The position numbers and the translations under genes were made by a program. Below are positions 33,064-45,000 of a DNA stretch of 64,000 bases, piece by piece. This DNA is from Pseudopyrenochaeta lycopersici. Its lineage: Eukaryota; Ascomycota; Dothideomycetes; Pleosporales; Pseudopyrenochaetaceae. The first letter of the stretch is position 1. Every line of letters starts with the position of its first letter. Under the pieces are notes generated by a model. It was not told where the DNA came from and did not search any database. It was given only the letters and a program-made list of their open reading frames with translations. The stretch is from the NCBI GenBank assembly GCA_003313425.1, contig NHZP01000056.1, positions 124,001 to 188,000 of the forward strand, given 5' to 3'.

Positions 33064-36000
33064 CTAGCGCCACTTTCGACGCTTAGCAGCGCACTCCTGG
33101 AGTAGATCGAGAAGCTGCTGCTGTACTTCGATGATCTTACTTATCTTTGAACTACTGCTGCCACTGCTTCTGCCGCTACTGCTGCTTCCTCTGCTTCTTC
33201 CTATTGTTGAACGTAATGCGCTCTGTTCTTGATGCAAGTCACGTGAGTCGCTACTCCGCCTACGCTTCCTTGGTCGCGGCTGTCTCTCTTCAAGCCTTGT
33301 TACCTCTGCTGTCTCCTGGTCTCCGCTATTCAGCATGAAGGATCCCTCGTCTGATGCTCTGATACCTGCTACTTGGCATGCCGGCGTCGTCGTTGTCGTG
33401 AGCGCTCTTAGCATTTGTTGATCTGACGGGCCTCTATCTAATCCCTCATCTATAGGTCTCTCAGCAGTGATCTCTAAAAATCGATGCCAGATGAAGCTAT
33501 TTTCAAAGTAACGGTCGATTAGCTCTGACTGCAGTCTAGCTGGGTAACCTCGTTCGAGGGCGTACGCGCTTGCATGAATCGATGGGGTATGGCCTGTCTG
33601 GAAAGCTAATAGGTGAAGGAAGCCATCGTGGTCCTTTGGGATGTTCGGGTCGAATGGCTGTAGCAGAGTTGGTATGTGCTTCTTGCTAATGGCAACAGCG
33701 ATGTGACGATAGATGCTTAGCTGAAGTCGAATAGGGCACTCTGGCGTAGCTTGCTCTAGGCTCTTCGAGCAATCAGCTGCGCTAAAGCAGGCTGTAGGAT
33801 GATTACTTAGGGAGAAGAGGTGTAGATTGGTCTTTGTTTCCGCATTAATGAGCTTCAGTTGTCGGACGAGGAAGTCGGTGAAAGGCCTTATATAGGCAAG
33901 GTATAGAAATAAAGCTCGCTCTACTGTTGGACATGACACCCGAACGATATAGAACGAGTGATTCGCTGTCGTAGATACTTTGTTATAAGAGAATAGTAGC
34001 ATGATGCGTCCTTTGTGTACCAGTATATTGCGTTGTACAGCAATAGTATTCGCCCAGCGGATAATGCGGAGCTCCTCACCCCTAGCGGGCATGCCACTAG
34101 TCATGTGGATTCCCGCGAAGAGGAGTCGAATGAAATTGTCACGTCTCTGTAGGTACGCCAGCGCTCGTCTGCGTCCAGCGCCCTGCAGGGCTAGCCTCCC
34201 TCCTTGGAGAGAGAAGGCTCGACAGTTAAGATGCTTGAAACTCATTCGTAGATCATTCTCAGACTCCTCTAAGAACGAGTAGCCTGGTCGGTAGCTTGTG
34301 AGATTGTCCTTAATCTTATGCAAATTGACATCAGGCCACCAGTGAAACATCAGCTCGCGAGCTTCATGATTGATCCTATCCAGAAGAGAGTAGACTGTAT
34401 CACGCAACTCCACTAGGGTGATCTGAGATCCGTTGACCTCGAGCATCTGGCCATCAGGCGACCAGGAGATATTTGTTCTCGCACCTTCCCGCTTTGCTAA
34501 AGTTCTGCCATGTTGGAGGCGCTCAATCAAGTACCCAAGAGGCGCGAAAGTGCCGCGTCGGAGGTACTTTGGCCGGATCTCTCTGAGCAGCCTTGACCCC
34601 TGATCTGGATATGCCGCGCGTGCCCGGAGAGGAGGGTTCAGCGAACTATAGGCTCGCAACGGGAGCGCATACTCAAGGAGGACTAGCCTTCCTACCCAGA
34701 TTAAGGCTGAAAGGTACGGAGTATAGTCGTACGCGGTACGGAGAGTTAGCTTATACGGGTGGATCCCCAGCACGCCAGAGAAGTGAATGACTGCTTTAGC
34801 GCCTGACTCGCCGTCTATTGAAGTGTCCGTCCAGAAGAGAACGAGCAGCCGAAATATGGTTTCGAGGATGCAAGACGATAGAGGAGGCAATGGCGACAAA
34901 GGACTCGACAGGTCTCTCCCCGCTTTATTTGGCATAAAGTTGCCTAGCTCCGCCCAGATAGTATCTACTATCTCTGCCTGGGGTGCAGTAAGTGTGAGGC
35001 CGTAGATGTCGTACGCGTCCTGGCCCTGTGCTAGGCAAACCTGCCTCGCTCGGAAGACATAGCAAAGGAAGCGGTAGCAGTACGAGCGGTATTTTTTTCG
35101 AGTAACTTGTCGCTTTGGTAGCTCGAACGGGATAGGGCAGTAATGCGGACCCCAACTACGTAGCCAGCAGCAAAGAACCCGCGTTGTAGACGATAAGGTC
35201 TCCTCGCATCTATCCAACGCGCAACTAACAAGCTCAACAAGCTTCAAGAGCTTTGTCTCTGTAGCTAAGCAGCTAACCCATTCGGTGCCGTTCCACGATC
35301 CTAGGTAGAGATCTTCGTGCTTTGGCGAGGGGAGCTGCGATGTAGCAGCAATCACATGAAGCGGTCTGCATGCAAACCAACGCGGCCACCCGCACTCACG
35401 AAGCCAGCGTGTATTCTCATCGTGCTCTAGTTCGTCTGGGAGAGATGCGTTCGCCTGGGCTTCATTAGTGAGCCTATGCTCTTCCTCGTCTTCCATACGG
35501 AGAAGCTCAGCCATATCTGGGTCGCAGCAACCTTCTTCTTCCAGCCGCATCAACCCTTCTTCTTCTGCTTGCTCTTCTTCGGATCCTACTTCTAAAGACT
35601 TAACGCTGCTCGTCTGGGTCTGGTCTACGCGCCAATATTGCCCTGTCTTCCTATATGAGATCCATTGTTGAAGGAAGCATGAGACGTTCTCTCTCTGAAC
35701 TCTTATCTTCTTCAGATTGTGGGTTTTGTTTAGATGCTTCCGAAGTTCGCCCCAATTAACCGTAAGCCAGGTACAATGTGGGCAGCTATACCCGCGGACA
35801 GGAGCAGCTAGGAATGGCAGCACCCGGCTGTCATTTGGGAGTGGGACGATGTCCGAGTCTTCCTGTGCTACAGAGAGGTTTTCATACTTGCGAAATATAG
35901 CTGAGGATAGCCTGCTGCTAATGCTGTGATGTCGTCGGAGGTGATTAAATAGCACCTTTCGGGGGATAGCGCTCGTGCAGAGAGTGCAAAATAGGTAGCC

Positions 36001-36264
36001 ATATGGCGGTAGGTAGGAAATAAAGTTTGGCGTATCTCTCGCTTCTACCTAGACAGCGGGTAAGCAGAACAGCGTAAAGCAGGGTTTTGAGATAGGAAAC
36101 GTAGAAGCAAGCAGTTGGCGAATCTGGTGATGTTGGCTTAGCCGCTTAGCCGCCTGCATACCTACCTTAGCGAGAGGAGAAGGGGGGGTTGAAAGGCTAG
36201 ACTGCAACGTGCAGCAGCTAGAATCCGCAGGATCTCCTGTGTAGATTTTCCACGTACAACGCAT
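33064..36264 (-). CDS. OrsD-domain (DUF3505) zinc-finger protein with tyrosine-recombinase-like C-terminus
   Basis: From the ATG at 36264 the frame meets one TAG at 36049. A 117-nt in-phase intron, 36049-36165 (GTAGGT donor, CTTAC branch, CTAG acceptor), removes it and gives 1027 residues. Two zinc fingers define the OrsD region: FCTLCTSAIPRKVLFNHLRR with HH following (about residues 51-75), and YSCPHCTWLTVNWGELRKHL with NKTH (about 117-140). A mid region shares wording with fungal OrsD proteins. Near 683 is GMPARGEELRIIRWAN, near 812 YRHIAVAISKKHIPTL, and near 850 LLAFQTGHTPSIHASAYALE. This order (Arg block, His/Lys block, GH...Y block) resembles tyrosine recombinases and the N-terminal part of telomere-linked fungal helicases; that is recognition by eye. 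The tail has an RKRRR signal, Ser/Gly repeats and a final coiled segment. No helicase follows. Function unknown. Confidence 0.72.
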
Positions 36265-36465
36265 GAATTAAAGACAGCGCTATGCCGCGCAGTTGCAGGA
36301 GGTCAAGTTAAGAGATAGGAGGTTCAGCACGGCAGCAGAGGTTAGGGAGTCAAAGATGGACCTAAAGGGGCAAGTGCAGGGGTAGTAGCGGAATCGGATC
36401 CGGGACTAGGACGAAAGAGGCAAGAAAAATCCGGGTTGGAACGTCAACCTGTCGGTTCGCTGCCA

Positions 36466-39400
36466 TGTAGGACTCTGTCAGCAGCTTCCTGATGCTCCGT
36501 GCTAGGGTTGACGAGGAAGCGTGCAAGGCGCGATGTTGCGAAGGCGATATCTGGCCGTGTTGTAACGTCAGCAAATAGTAAGGAACCAATCTTGCGCTGA
36601 TATTTGTTGACTTCTGAAGGTGATGCTAATCCCTCGCGTGGCTGGAGTTCAACGCTTGCCATTGGGGTATCATGTCGGACATCTTTCCTATCTGTAAGTC
36701 TGCTAATTTTGTCGGCATAGGCTAACTAGGAGAGTTGAATTAATCCTTGTTCTCGGTCTCTGATAACTTCAACGCCGAGGAACCATTGCAGGTCTTCTCC
36801 GCCTGTGAAGGTGTATCTTTCTTAAAGAGCCTTGATAGCTTGTTGAGCTTCTACCTCCTTCTTCTGGTGATAGGCTAAGATAATGTCATCAACGTAAAAG
36901 AAGATGATAATGCCATCCTTAATCATGCAGCAGGCCTCATGTAGCACTTGTTTGAAGCCTAGTTTAGTGAGGGTTGAGACGAATTCTTTCTGCCATAGGA
37001 GCGGTGAAATTCGAAGACCGTAAAGTGCCTTTTCAAGCTTAAGGATCGTTCCGGGCTTCTAGTATCCTCGTGGCATTCTCATGTAGATTTCTCTATCTAT
37101 GGTTGCATGCACGAATGCGTTAGTAACGTCGTACTGTTTAAGTTCAAGGTTGAACTTGGCAGCGATTACCATGAGCATTCGAAAAGACCTGCTGGCTAAA
37201 GTGGCTGCGTATGTGTCTTGTGACGTGATGTTTCGTTGCTGATCGCCGCGAACGACCAGTCGTGCTTTGCATTTAATAAGGCGATGGTGTTTGTCCAATT
37301 TGTAAGTATACACCCACATGCAGTCTAATATTTAGTGACCTTTCCGTTTGATGGGAGTGATTAGCACTTCAGCCCAGGACTTCATTTGTTCATGGCTCCT
37401 TAGGTGTTCTCGTTCTGCTTCCTTAAACATTTCGTACAGAGGATGATCTTCAAGCTTTAAGTAAGTCGTCAGCAGAGGTGGCAATTGGTTTCGGTGAGGC
37501 TTCACCCCCTTTGCCAGCATTCTCTTCAGCTGTGCCTTGTCAATGAGCTTGCCTTCGTGTTCCCCTACGTGCCCTGCTTGAGTGCCGGCCATAAATGCTG
37601 CTGCCCATGGTTCTGTTTTTGACGAGCCCAGTGTCGTCGTGCCATTAGCTTCAAGTTCGTCGGTCCACGCCTGGCTAAGGAGAGCTACAGGTGGGGGAGT
37701 GTCTGGCGGCGTTGGGTATGAGTCCATCACTTTTCTACTTCGGCAATCTCTTGACTTTTGACCTTGTGGGCTTGAACTTTCTCCCATTATTGTATCGTCT
37801 TCGTAGAACGACTCAGTCTCAGGCTGTTCCTGTCGCGGTGGCGTAGGCAGTTCAATCGTTTTCACCCACGTTGCAATCTCCTGCAGGGTATTGTGCATAA
37901 GGTTGTCCATGAGATCTTCCGTTTTGCCGCTAAACACTACGCTTTCGCCGAAGACTACGTCTCTTGTGCTAATAACTTTCGCTAGTGACGGGATCCAAAC
38001 TCAGTAAATGTTTGTAGATTAATAGCCAATAAGATAGCCAATCCAGGCTTTTAGATCCAAGCGTTACAGTCGCGACTTTCTTCGGTGGGTATCGTCGGTC
38101 ATTGCAAATGCCTTGCAGCCATATACTTTAAGATGAGCTTGGTTTGGTTTCCGTAGTCCAGTGACGATACCGTTCATAGCAGCGACCCTTGTGAAAAATA
38201 CCTCATATGGGCTTTTCCAGCGGTTTAAGTAGTTCGGCGTTCTATTGTACAGGTATACTGCCGCTCTTGTGATTTCTGGCCATAGTTCCTAGGGAAGATT
38301 AGCATCCAGCCGTATCGTACGTGCCTTTTCTTTTATCACACCCCCTGAGCGTTCTCCTCCGCTATTCTGTGATTAGGTATCAGGAGCGGAAGGCTCGACC
38401 TTTATGCCTTTGGACGTGCACCATCTCTTAACTTCTGGCTTGACGGTCACTATCTCGTTGTCCGCCTCGACAACTTTTACAGAAATATTAAACTGCGTAT
38501 ATAGGAAGCAAGTGAAGTTATCCAGTAATCGAATAATAGATCGTGCTGGTCTGTTATCGGTGAAGTAGAAATCCCAGTTATATGCCGAGAATCGGTCCGT
38601 AATAAGCATTTAGCTCTTTTCCTTAGAGTAGCTCCCGACTTCGTAGTCGTAAAAGTCGATCGCGATTTGTTCCCCTGGTCCTTCTTCGCTCAGTCGAGGT
38701 TCTCTGCGGATCCTGCGCTTTGATTTGGCTCTCCCACATACGTCGCACTCGACTGTAGTGACGCCTTTGATGCGCACCCCCTCAGATTGTTGGACGAGGT
38801 GTTCGATCACTGCGGGCCCTGGATGCCCTAGGCGCTTATGCCACAGTATTGCACTTGCTCTTTGTGGCGTCCGCTTGGTTCGAGAGTTGAATCGGGTGTG
38901 AAACGCACTGTCGTTTGCATCCGATTGCTCGAGTACCCATTGGTCGTGTGCTTCCGTCAGGTATGCGATGATTGAGTTGTCCCATCTCTTTAAAGTTGTA
39001 GGTTCATTCTTATTATCCCACCAGATTCCTTGCCGTCTGAGTAGTCTAAATGTGTAAGCCAGTATTGGTCACATGATTCGAGAATTAGTAATCTCTCATG
39101 AACATATAGCTGCAGGCCACCCTCCATCTAAAACAGACAATCAATATGATATGCACTTCTATGAACAATTTCTTTGTGCACCCTTTAAGGCTTACAAAAT
39201 GAGACAAGGTTGCATAGAATCTCCGGGCAGAAGGCAACGTTCTCTAATCGGAGTATCTCTGTGCCATATGGTGACTTGACTTTGATATGTACGGTGCCAT
39301 ACCCTTTAATCCATATTTGCGCGTCGCCTGCCCACACGCAGTCACCGGGGGTGGGTGGACGGAGGTGAGTTAGGCGTTGCGCCATGTTGCAGATGTGTAT

Positions 39401-40756
39401 GGTCGCGCCCGAATCGAGGATGAATGCATTCTTTAGCGGATACGATTAGTTCTTAATTGAGAACTCTGACGCGGTATACGCGGCTTCGATTGTTGATATA
39501 ACTCTTCCTTCTAGTCAATCTTTTATGACTTCGGGGGTTGGTGTGTGCGAATTCTTAATCAGCGGCGTCTTTGATCGTTGGCGCTTTGAGTCTAATAATT
39601 TGATTAGCTCTGGGTCATACTTTCTTTTGTACTCAACGAGTTTGGCTATCCTTGAATCTGGTGTAAACCACGCAGGTGCTTTATCTTCGTTTAGATAGAA
39701 ACAATCGAAAAGATTGTGGCGCTGTTTACAAGCATGGCATTTTGTGCCTTCGACTGCCGCCGTATCCTCCAGAGAGGAATGCTTGGATCTGGTGCTGCTT
39801 TGCCCAAATTTGCGTTTTCCCCGTGTTCTACCACGGTTCTTGCCCCGTAAGGCTGATGATGCTTCTTCAGCTACACCGGAGGCGTCCCTCTGTGCGCCCT
39901 AGTCGGATTCACCGCCAGCGGGGTATGCAGCGTCTCCAGCAGCGAAAGCGCTCTTCTGCTTGCCCTTTTGTGGGTAGGAGCGGCTCATATGTTCCCGGAA
40001 GAGTTTCATCATTTCTTTTCTGTCATGGTCTGGGTCACCTCTGGCCACCTGGCTAGAGAAGGCAGTCACCCACATAGGTGCTACCTTTTCCACTGCCGAC
40101 AAGAAATCTTCTATAATATCGTCATTATGTTGTACCTCCGCGACTCCTTCGGTCTCGGCGTCAGTTGCTGCTCGATCGTATTCGGCAAGCCAGATATCCC
40201 AGTTTACTGGGGTCCTCATTGGCTTCAATGCATTGTGATATCTTGTTCGTGCTCGTTGGCGTTCTTCGAGTGGGTTGATTCCTACTGTCCTTCGGATATC
40301 AGTAATCCATTGGCGAATCGTGGTACCAGGGAGGCAGCAGTTGCGCTGAATGTGCGCTGATACAGTGCTCTTGTAGTCATCTCGATCGGCCTTGTATGTT
40401 TCCTGGCTTTCAGGTGATAAGTCCGATAGTTTCGTCGGTGTAGCTGGAGTTGCATCGGTTCGGGACGGGTTTGATCTCAATGTCTGGCTTGATGATCCAA
40501 CCCGGTTACCTCGAGAGTTTGACGGCGCGCTGGGTGCCGGTCGTTGGATTACAGCCGGTACGTAGTCAGCTAATCGTGGTAGGACTGGAGGGATCGGTTC
40601 CAGCAAAGGTTCTCTAGTTCCATCAGGGTCTGCGATTGCCCATACGTCGTGGAACTCTGCTTTTGCTTTGAGTTGTAGTAACCATGGCGTGTAGTTCGTG
40701 TAGTCGGTGAGGATTATCGTAGCGTCGCGTACGCCGGTAATATTTGCGTGAGACAT
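36466..40756 (-). pseudogene. gag-pol of Copia-2, degraded
   Basis: Gag starts at the ATG 40756 (MSHANITGVRDATIILTDYT), with the Copia gag core and a variant knuckle CHACKQRHNLFDC. A TAG at 39899 cuts gag early; the frame otherwise continues to TGA at 39515-39517, followed by CTAGAAGG. Then come protease (FILDSGATIHICN), integrase (His/Cys block CDVCGRAKSKRRIRR, core AIDFYDYEVG), and RT (WVYTYKLDKHHRLIKCKARL, VTNAFVHATID) fragments in several frames. Many stops are TAG/TAA at CAG/CAA positions. It is clearly diverged from Copia-1 at protein level. Confidence 0.85.
39053..39196. repeat. 144-bp TG...CA insertion with 5-bp TSD inside Copia-2 pol
   Basis: TGTAAGCC at the left and GGCTTACA at the right form an 8-bp inverted repeat. 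AAATG duplicates on both sides (39048-39052, 39197-39201). Removing the insert and one AAATG restores the Copia reading ILCNLVSFRLLRRQG. TG...CA ends with a 5-bp duplication fit a small solo LTR; a short non-autonomous DNA element is the alternative. Confidence 0.85.
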
Positions 40757-40793
40757 AGTCCTCGCTCGCTATAGGGTCAGTGAGACTCTTAAT

Positions 40794-40959
40794 TGTTAGA
40801 ATTTAATGAATGTTTTTGGTCAGAAAAATTGGATTCGTGTTGATTGTGTCCTGTCTGCTGCTTTCTTCTATAGCTCCTCTGCTTCCGGAGGTTCCGTAGA
40901 TCGCACTAGTTATCGGTCCTACTATTTATCGCTCTTTCCTTGTATTTGACAATCTGACA
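40794..40959 (-). repeat. 5' LTR of Copia-2
   Basis: Reads TGTTAGAATTTAATG...CAATCTGACA on the plus strand; the T in TGTTAG where relatives have TGTCAG is a C to T change. It abuts the primer-binding site at 40778-40793. Related to the LTRs at 11226 and 55755. Confidence 0.75.
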
Positions 40960-41064
40960 ATAGTATTAGTTAATTTTCAATTATTTATAGAGTTTATTAA
41001 AGAAAGCGGAGATAAACTATCTACTATAGTTAGAGACAATTATATTTAGAAGGCTATAATATAC

Positions 41065-41289
41065 TGTCGCACTGTACGTGTGTATTAGGACGAACAGTGA
41101 AAATGGGGAAGAAAATGAGGAGAATGTATTGTAACTGTGTGTGTGTGTATTGTATGTATGTAGATGTGAGATCGTCTCTTTTATGTGCTATAGTGAGGAG
41201 AGGTGCTTTTATGTCCCTCGCGACAGCTATCATGTGATAATTGATTCCTGAGCCAATGAGCTTCCACCAGGTGGATCTGGCCTGCGACA
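41065..41289. repeat. Solo LTR, 225 bp, TSD TATAC
   Basis: TGTCGCACTGTACG...GGCCTGCGACA with terminal inverted TGTCGCA/TGCGACA, flanked by TATAC on both sides (41060-41064, 41290-41294). It differs from the TGTCAG...CTGACA LTRs, so it is a separate family, possibly Gypsy. Confidence 0.88.
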
Positions 41290-41424
41290 TATACCTATAC
41301 GTGGCGAATAAATAGCTAGGCGATGTCTAGAGCTTCTATCTTAGTATAGGGGATTAGGTAGTAGTATTTAGATAGCTAATTGACTACTACTATAATATTA
41401 GTACATCCTTTAGATTTAGGGAGG

Positions 41425-41638
41425 TGTCAGATTCAAGGACTATTCGGCTTGATCTATGATGAATTTTTGATGATGATCATTGTTGATTGATTGTTCTGTC
41501 TATCTTCTGGAGGGGCTGAGCTTGATTTTAACTCGCCGCTCCTCACGTGTGATTTTCCTCTAGCGTCGCACTAGCGTCGCACCACATTGTGCGCACATCT
41601 GATCCAACCACCACTAGATATGTGCCTCATATCTGACA
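41425..41638. repeat. Solo LTR, 214 bp, TSD GGAGG
   Basis: TGTCAGATTCAAGG...CTCATATCTGACA flanked by GGAGG on both sides (41420-41424, 41639-41643). It has the same terminal hexamer as the Copia LTRs here but a different body. Confidence 0.9.
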
Positions 41639-41760
41639 GGAGGTTAGTTACAAAGTTAACTAATATATCTTACTATTATCTTTTAGGTACTAGTAGAGGC
41701 TTAAGTAGACTATAATACTTCTCGCGAGAGGCTTTTAATCGTTAGTAGGTATAGTAGTAG

Positions 41761-41934
41761 TGTCAGATAGAATGCTCAAATGCGATGAGGTATGTTGATA
41801 GGTTTTTCATTGTATTCATCATTAAGTTCTTTGCTATTTTTTTCCTTTTTATGTAGTGTGTGTGTGCCAAGTGGTTACACCCGAGCTTTGTGCTACAATG
41901 CTGTATCGCGTACGATCGCTGCTTGTATCTGACA
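41761..41934 (-). repeat. 3' LTR of Copia-1
   Basis: TGTCAGATAGAATGC...TTGTATCTGACA, 174 bp; reads as identical to the 5' LTR at 46830-47003. Confidence 0.95.
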
Positions 41935-41944
41935 CACCCCCTCA
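41935..41944 (-). other. Polypurine tract of Copia-1
   Basis: On the minus strand GAGGGGGTG lies immediately before the 3' LTR, the position and composition expected for the plus-strand primer. Confidence 0.75.
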
Positions 41945-42037
41945 GCTTGGAAACCATTTCAAGCTGGACAAGAACCACTTCCGTTGTCTTCTAGTGAATC
42001 TCGAGGTCGTGTACAAGGAGCATTGATCGCCGTCTAG

Positions 42038-45000
42038 CTACGCCTGTTCGATCTCTAGCTTCTCAATTTGGCTTTGGATCTCTTCAAGGCGTGCTGCTGT
42101 TATTTCTCTGCTTCCTGTGAGTTCTACCAGGCCCATTTGGCTTAGAAACTGTGTCCATTTGTTGGCTGGCAACGCCTTTGTAAAGCCATCAGCTAGCATG
42201 TCAGCCGATTGGACATGGATGACCCGAATACTTCTTCTTGACACCTCCTGTCTCAGCCAATGATTGTGAATGTCCACATGCCGGAGCTTGGTTTGCAGCC
42301 GTGAGACTTCATTATTGATTAGCCGGATGGTTTGAGTGTTATCGCATTGTATCGTGATTGTGTCCTCAGGCAGATTGATTTGCAGTTCCTTAAGTAGTCG
42401 TGATATGAATATAGCTTCTTTTGCCACTTGTGATAGCGCAAGAAGCTCAGCTTCTGTAGTCGATGTTGTGACTGTATCTTGCTTACTTGCTTTCCAAGCA
42501 ATCAAACCGCCGAATAACTTGATTGTGTATCCCTGCGAGCTCTTTCTATCGATTGTGTTGTCTGCAAACGAGGCATCGCTCGCTACTTCAAGACAGTCAT
42601 CTCCACCAAGCTCAAGGGCTCTTGATTTGGTGCTTTGGAGGTAAAGGAGAACTCGGTCAGCTGCTGTATGGTGCTCAGTGCCAGGGTTCATAAGGAATCG
42701 GGCCAGTCTTGATGTTGCAAAGGCGATGTCCGGTCGGGTTGTAACAGCTGCATATAGCAGAGATCCAATCTTGCGTTGGTACTTGTTGATTTCTGATGGA
42801 GTAGCTAGGCCGTCTCGGGGCTTTAGTTCAATGGCTGCCATTGGAGTGTCATGTCGGATGTCTTTTCTGCCGACTAAGCGGCTGATCTTGTCCGCGTATG
42901 CTGCTTGTGATAGCTGGATCTTGCGCTGCTCTCGGTTCCTAATGACTTCAACTCCAAGAAACCATTGAAGATCATCTCCACCTGTGATAGAGTACTTGTC
43001 TCTAAGATGTTGAATCGCTTGCTGGGCTTCAGTCTCCTTCTGCTTGCTGTATGCAAGAATGATATCGTCGACATAGAAGAATATGATAATTCCGTCTTTA
43101 ATTAGGCAGCATGGCTCGTGAGGGACGTTCTGAAAGCCAAGTTTCTTGAGGGTTGATGTGAATTCCTTTTGCCAGAGGAGAGGGGAGATTCGGAGACCGT
43201 ATAAAGCCTTGTTTACCTGGAGTATCGTTCCGGGCTTTCGGTAGCCGTGGGGCATTCTCATGTATACTTCTTGATCCATGGTTGCGTGGACAAAGGCGTT
43301 CGTGACATCGTATTGCTTGAGCTCCAGATTGTAGTGAGCTGCTATTGCCATCAGCATTCGGAATGAACGGCTGGCGAGAGTAGCTGCGTAAGTGTCTTGT
43401 GAGGTAATATTCCTTTGTTGGTCACCTCGGACGACGAGTCGCGCCTTACACTTCAGCAAGTGATGGTTCTTGTCTAGTTTGTAGGTATACACCCACATAC
43501 AATCGAGGATCTGTTGTCTTGTCAGTTTGATCTTCTTTATTGGCACTTCGGACCATGATTTCATCTTGTGATGGCTTTTAAGGTGCTCTTTCTCAGCTTC
43601 CTTGAACCATTCGCAGAGAGGATGTTTCTCAATTCCTGTGTGAGAAGTTGGCAGCGGCGGTAACTCGCTTTGATGTGGCTTTAATCCTTGGGCCAACATT
43701 CGCTTCATCTGGGCCTTGTCGATTATCTTCCCATTGTGGGTTCCAACGTGCCCTGCTTGGGTGCCCGCTATAAAGGCCGCTTCCCAAGGAATCGTTTTTG
43801 ATGAGCCAGATGTTGTTTGGCTATCTCCTTGATGCTCGCCAGATAAAAGTTGCGTAAGCAGAGCTACTGGCGGCGGAGTAGTTGGCGGAGAGGGGTAGGT
43901 GTAGTTGATCCTCCTCCCTTGATAGTAACCCGGTTGGTTACCTTGCTGGGTCGTTTCAGAGTCTTGAATGGTGTCGTCTTCATAAAACGTTTGGGTCTCT
44001 GGTTCCTCATGGGTTGGTTCTGGCAGTTCAACTGTCCTCATCCATGCAGCTATCTCGTTTAGCGTGCTGTGCATAAGGTTGTCCATAAGGTCTTCCGTCT
44101 TCCCGTCAAATATTAATTCTTCATCAAACACTACATCTCGAGTGCTGATTACTTTGGCCATGGATGGAATCCAGATTCTGTAGATATTGGAGGATCGGTA
44201 TCCAACGAGGTATCCTATCCATGCTCTGGGGTCGAGACGTTGGAGTCGCGATTTGCCTCGAAGTGTATCGTCGGTAAGGGCGAATGCCTTACAACCGTAT
44301 GCCTTAAGATGGGCTTGATTCGGTTTCCGCGGGGAGGTAATTATGCCATCGTACAGGGCTGCCGTAGTGAAGAAAACTTCGTAGGGTGATTTCCAGGCGT
44401 TTGAGTAGTTTGGCGTTCGATTGTATAGGTACACTGCTGCTCGTACGATCTCTGGCCACAGTTCCCATGGTAGGTTTGCGTCTAATCGTATCGTGCGCGA
44501 TTTGTCTTTTACCACACCCCCTGAGCGTTCAGCTCCACCGTTCTGGGATTGAGTGTCTGGGGCGGAAGGCTCCAATCGAATTGAGCGCGCGGTACACCAT
44601 CTTGAAACTTCGGGTTTAGTAGTCGCGATCTCTCCGTCGCATTCGATGACCTTGACTGTAATGTTGTACTGCTTCTTCAGGAAGCGGACGATGATATCCA
44701 GGAACCCGATAATGGACTTTCCGAGTCGATTGTCCTTGAAGTAGAAATCCCACATGAAACCAGAGTACCGATCAGTAACTAGCATCTGACTCTTCTCTTT
44801 TGTTGAACTTCCTTCCTCGTACGTGTGGAAGTCAATAGCGAGTCTTTCCCCAGGCCCTTGGTCGTGTACTCGGGGTGTGCGTCTTATCTGGCGTTTAGTC
44901 TTGGCTCTTCCACATGCGTTGCATTGTACAGTGGTGATTCCTTTGATGCGCACCCCCTCAGATTGTTGGACTAAGTGCTCGATTGCTGCTGGTCCTGGGT

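Larger units (their letters stand above)
36466..40959 (-). mobile_element. Copia-type LTR retrotransposon, decayed and 3'-truncated (Copia-2)
   Basis: It has a 5' LTR (40794-40959), the same primer-binding site as the intact Copia-1 (40778-40793), gag and pol in one frame, and many stops. The 3' end breaks at about 36466 within the pol region upstream of RNase H, so RNase H and the 3' LTR are missing. A 144-bp LTR-like insertion sits in pol at 39053-39196. Confidence 0.85.

Noticed and set aside
34001..35929. Several plus-strand open frames over the OrsD gene
   Set aside because: Shadows of the long minus-strand frame, which has zinc fingers and conserved blocks.
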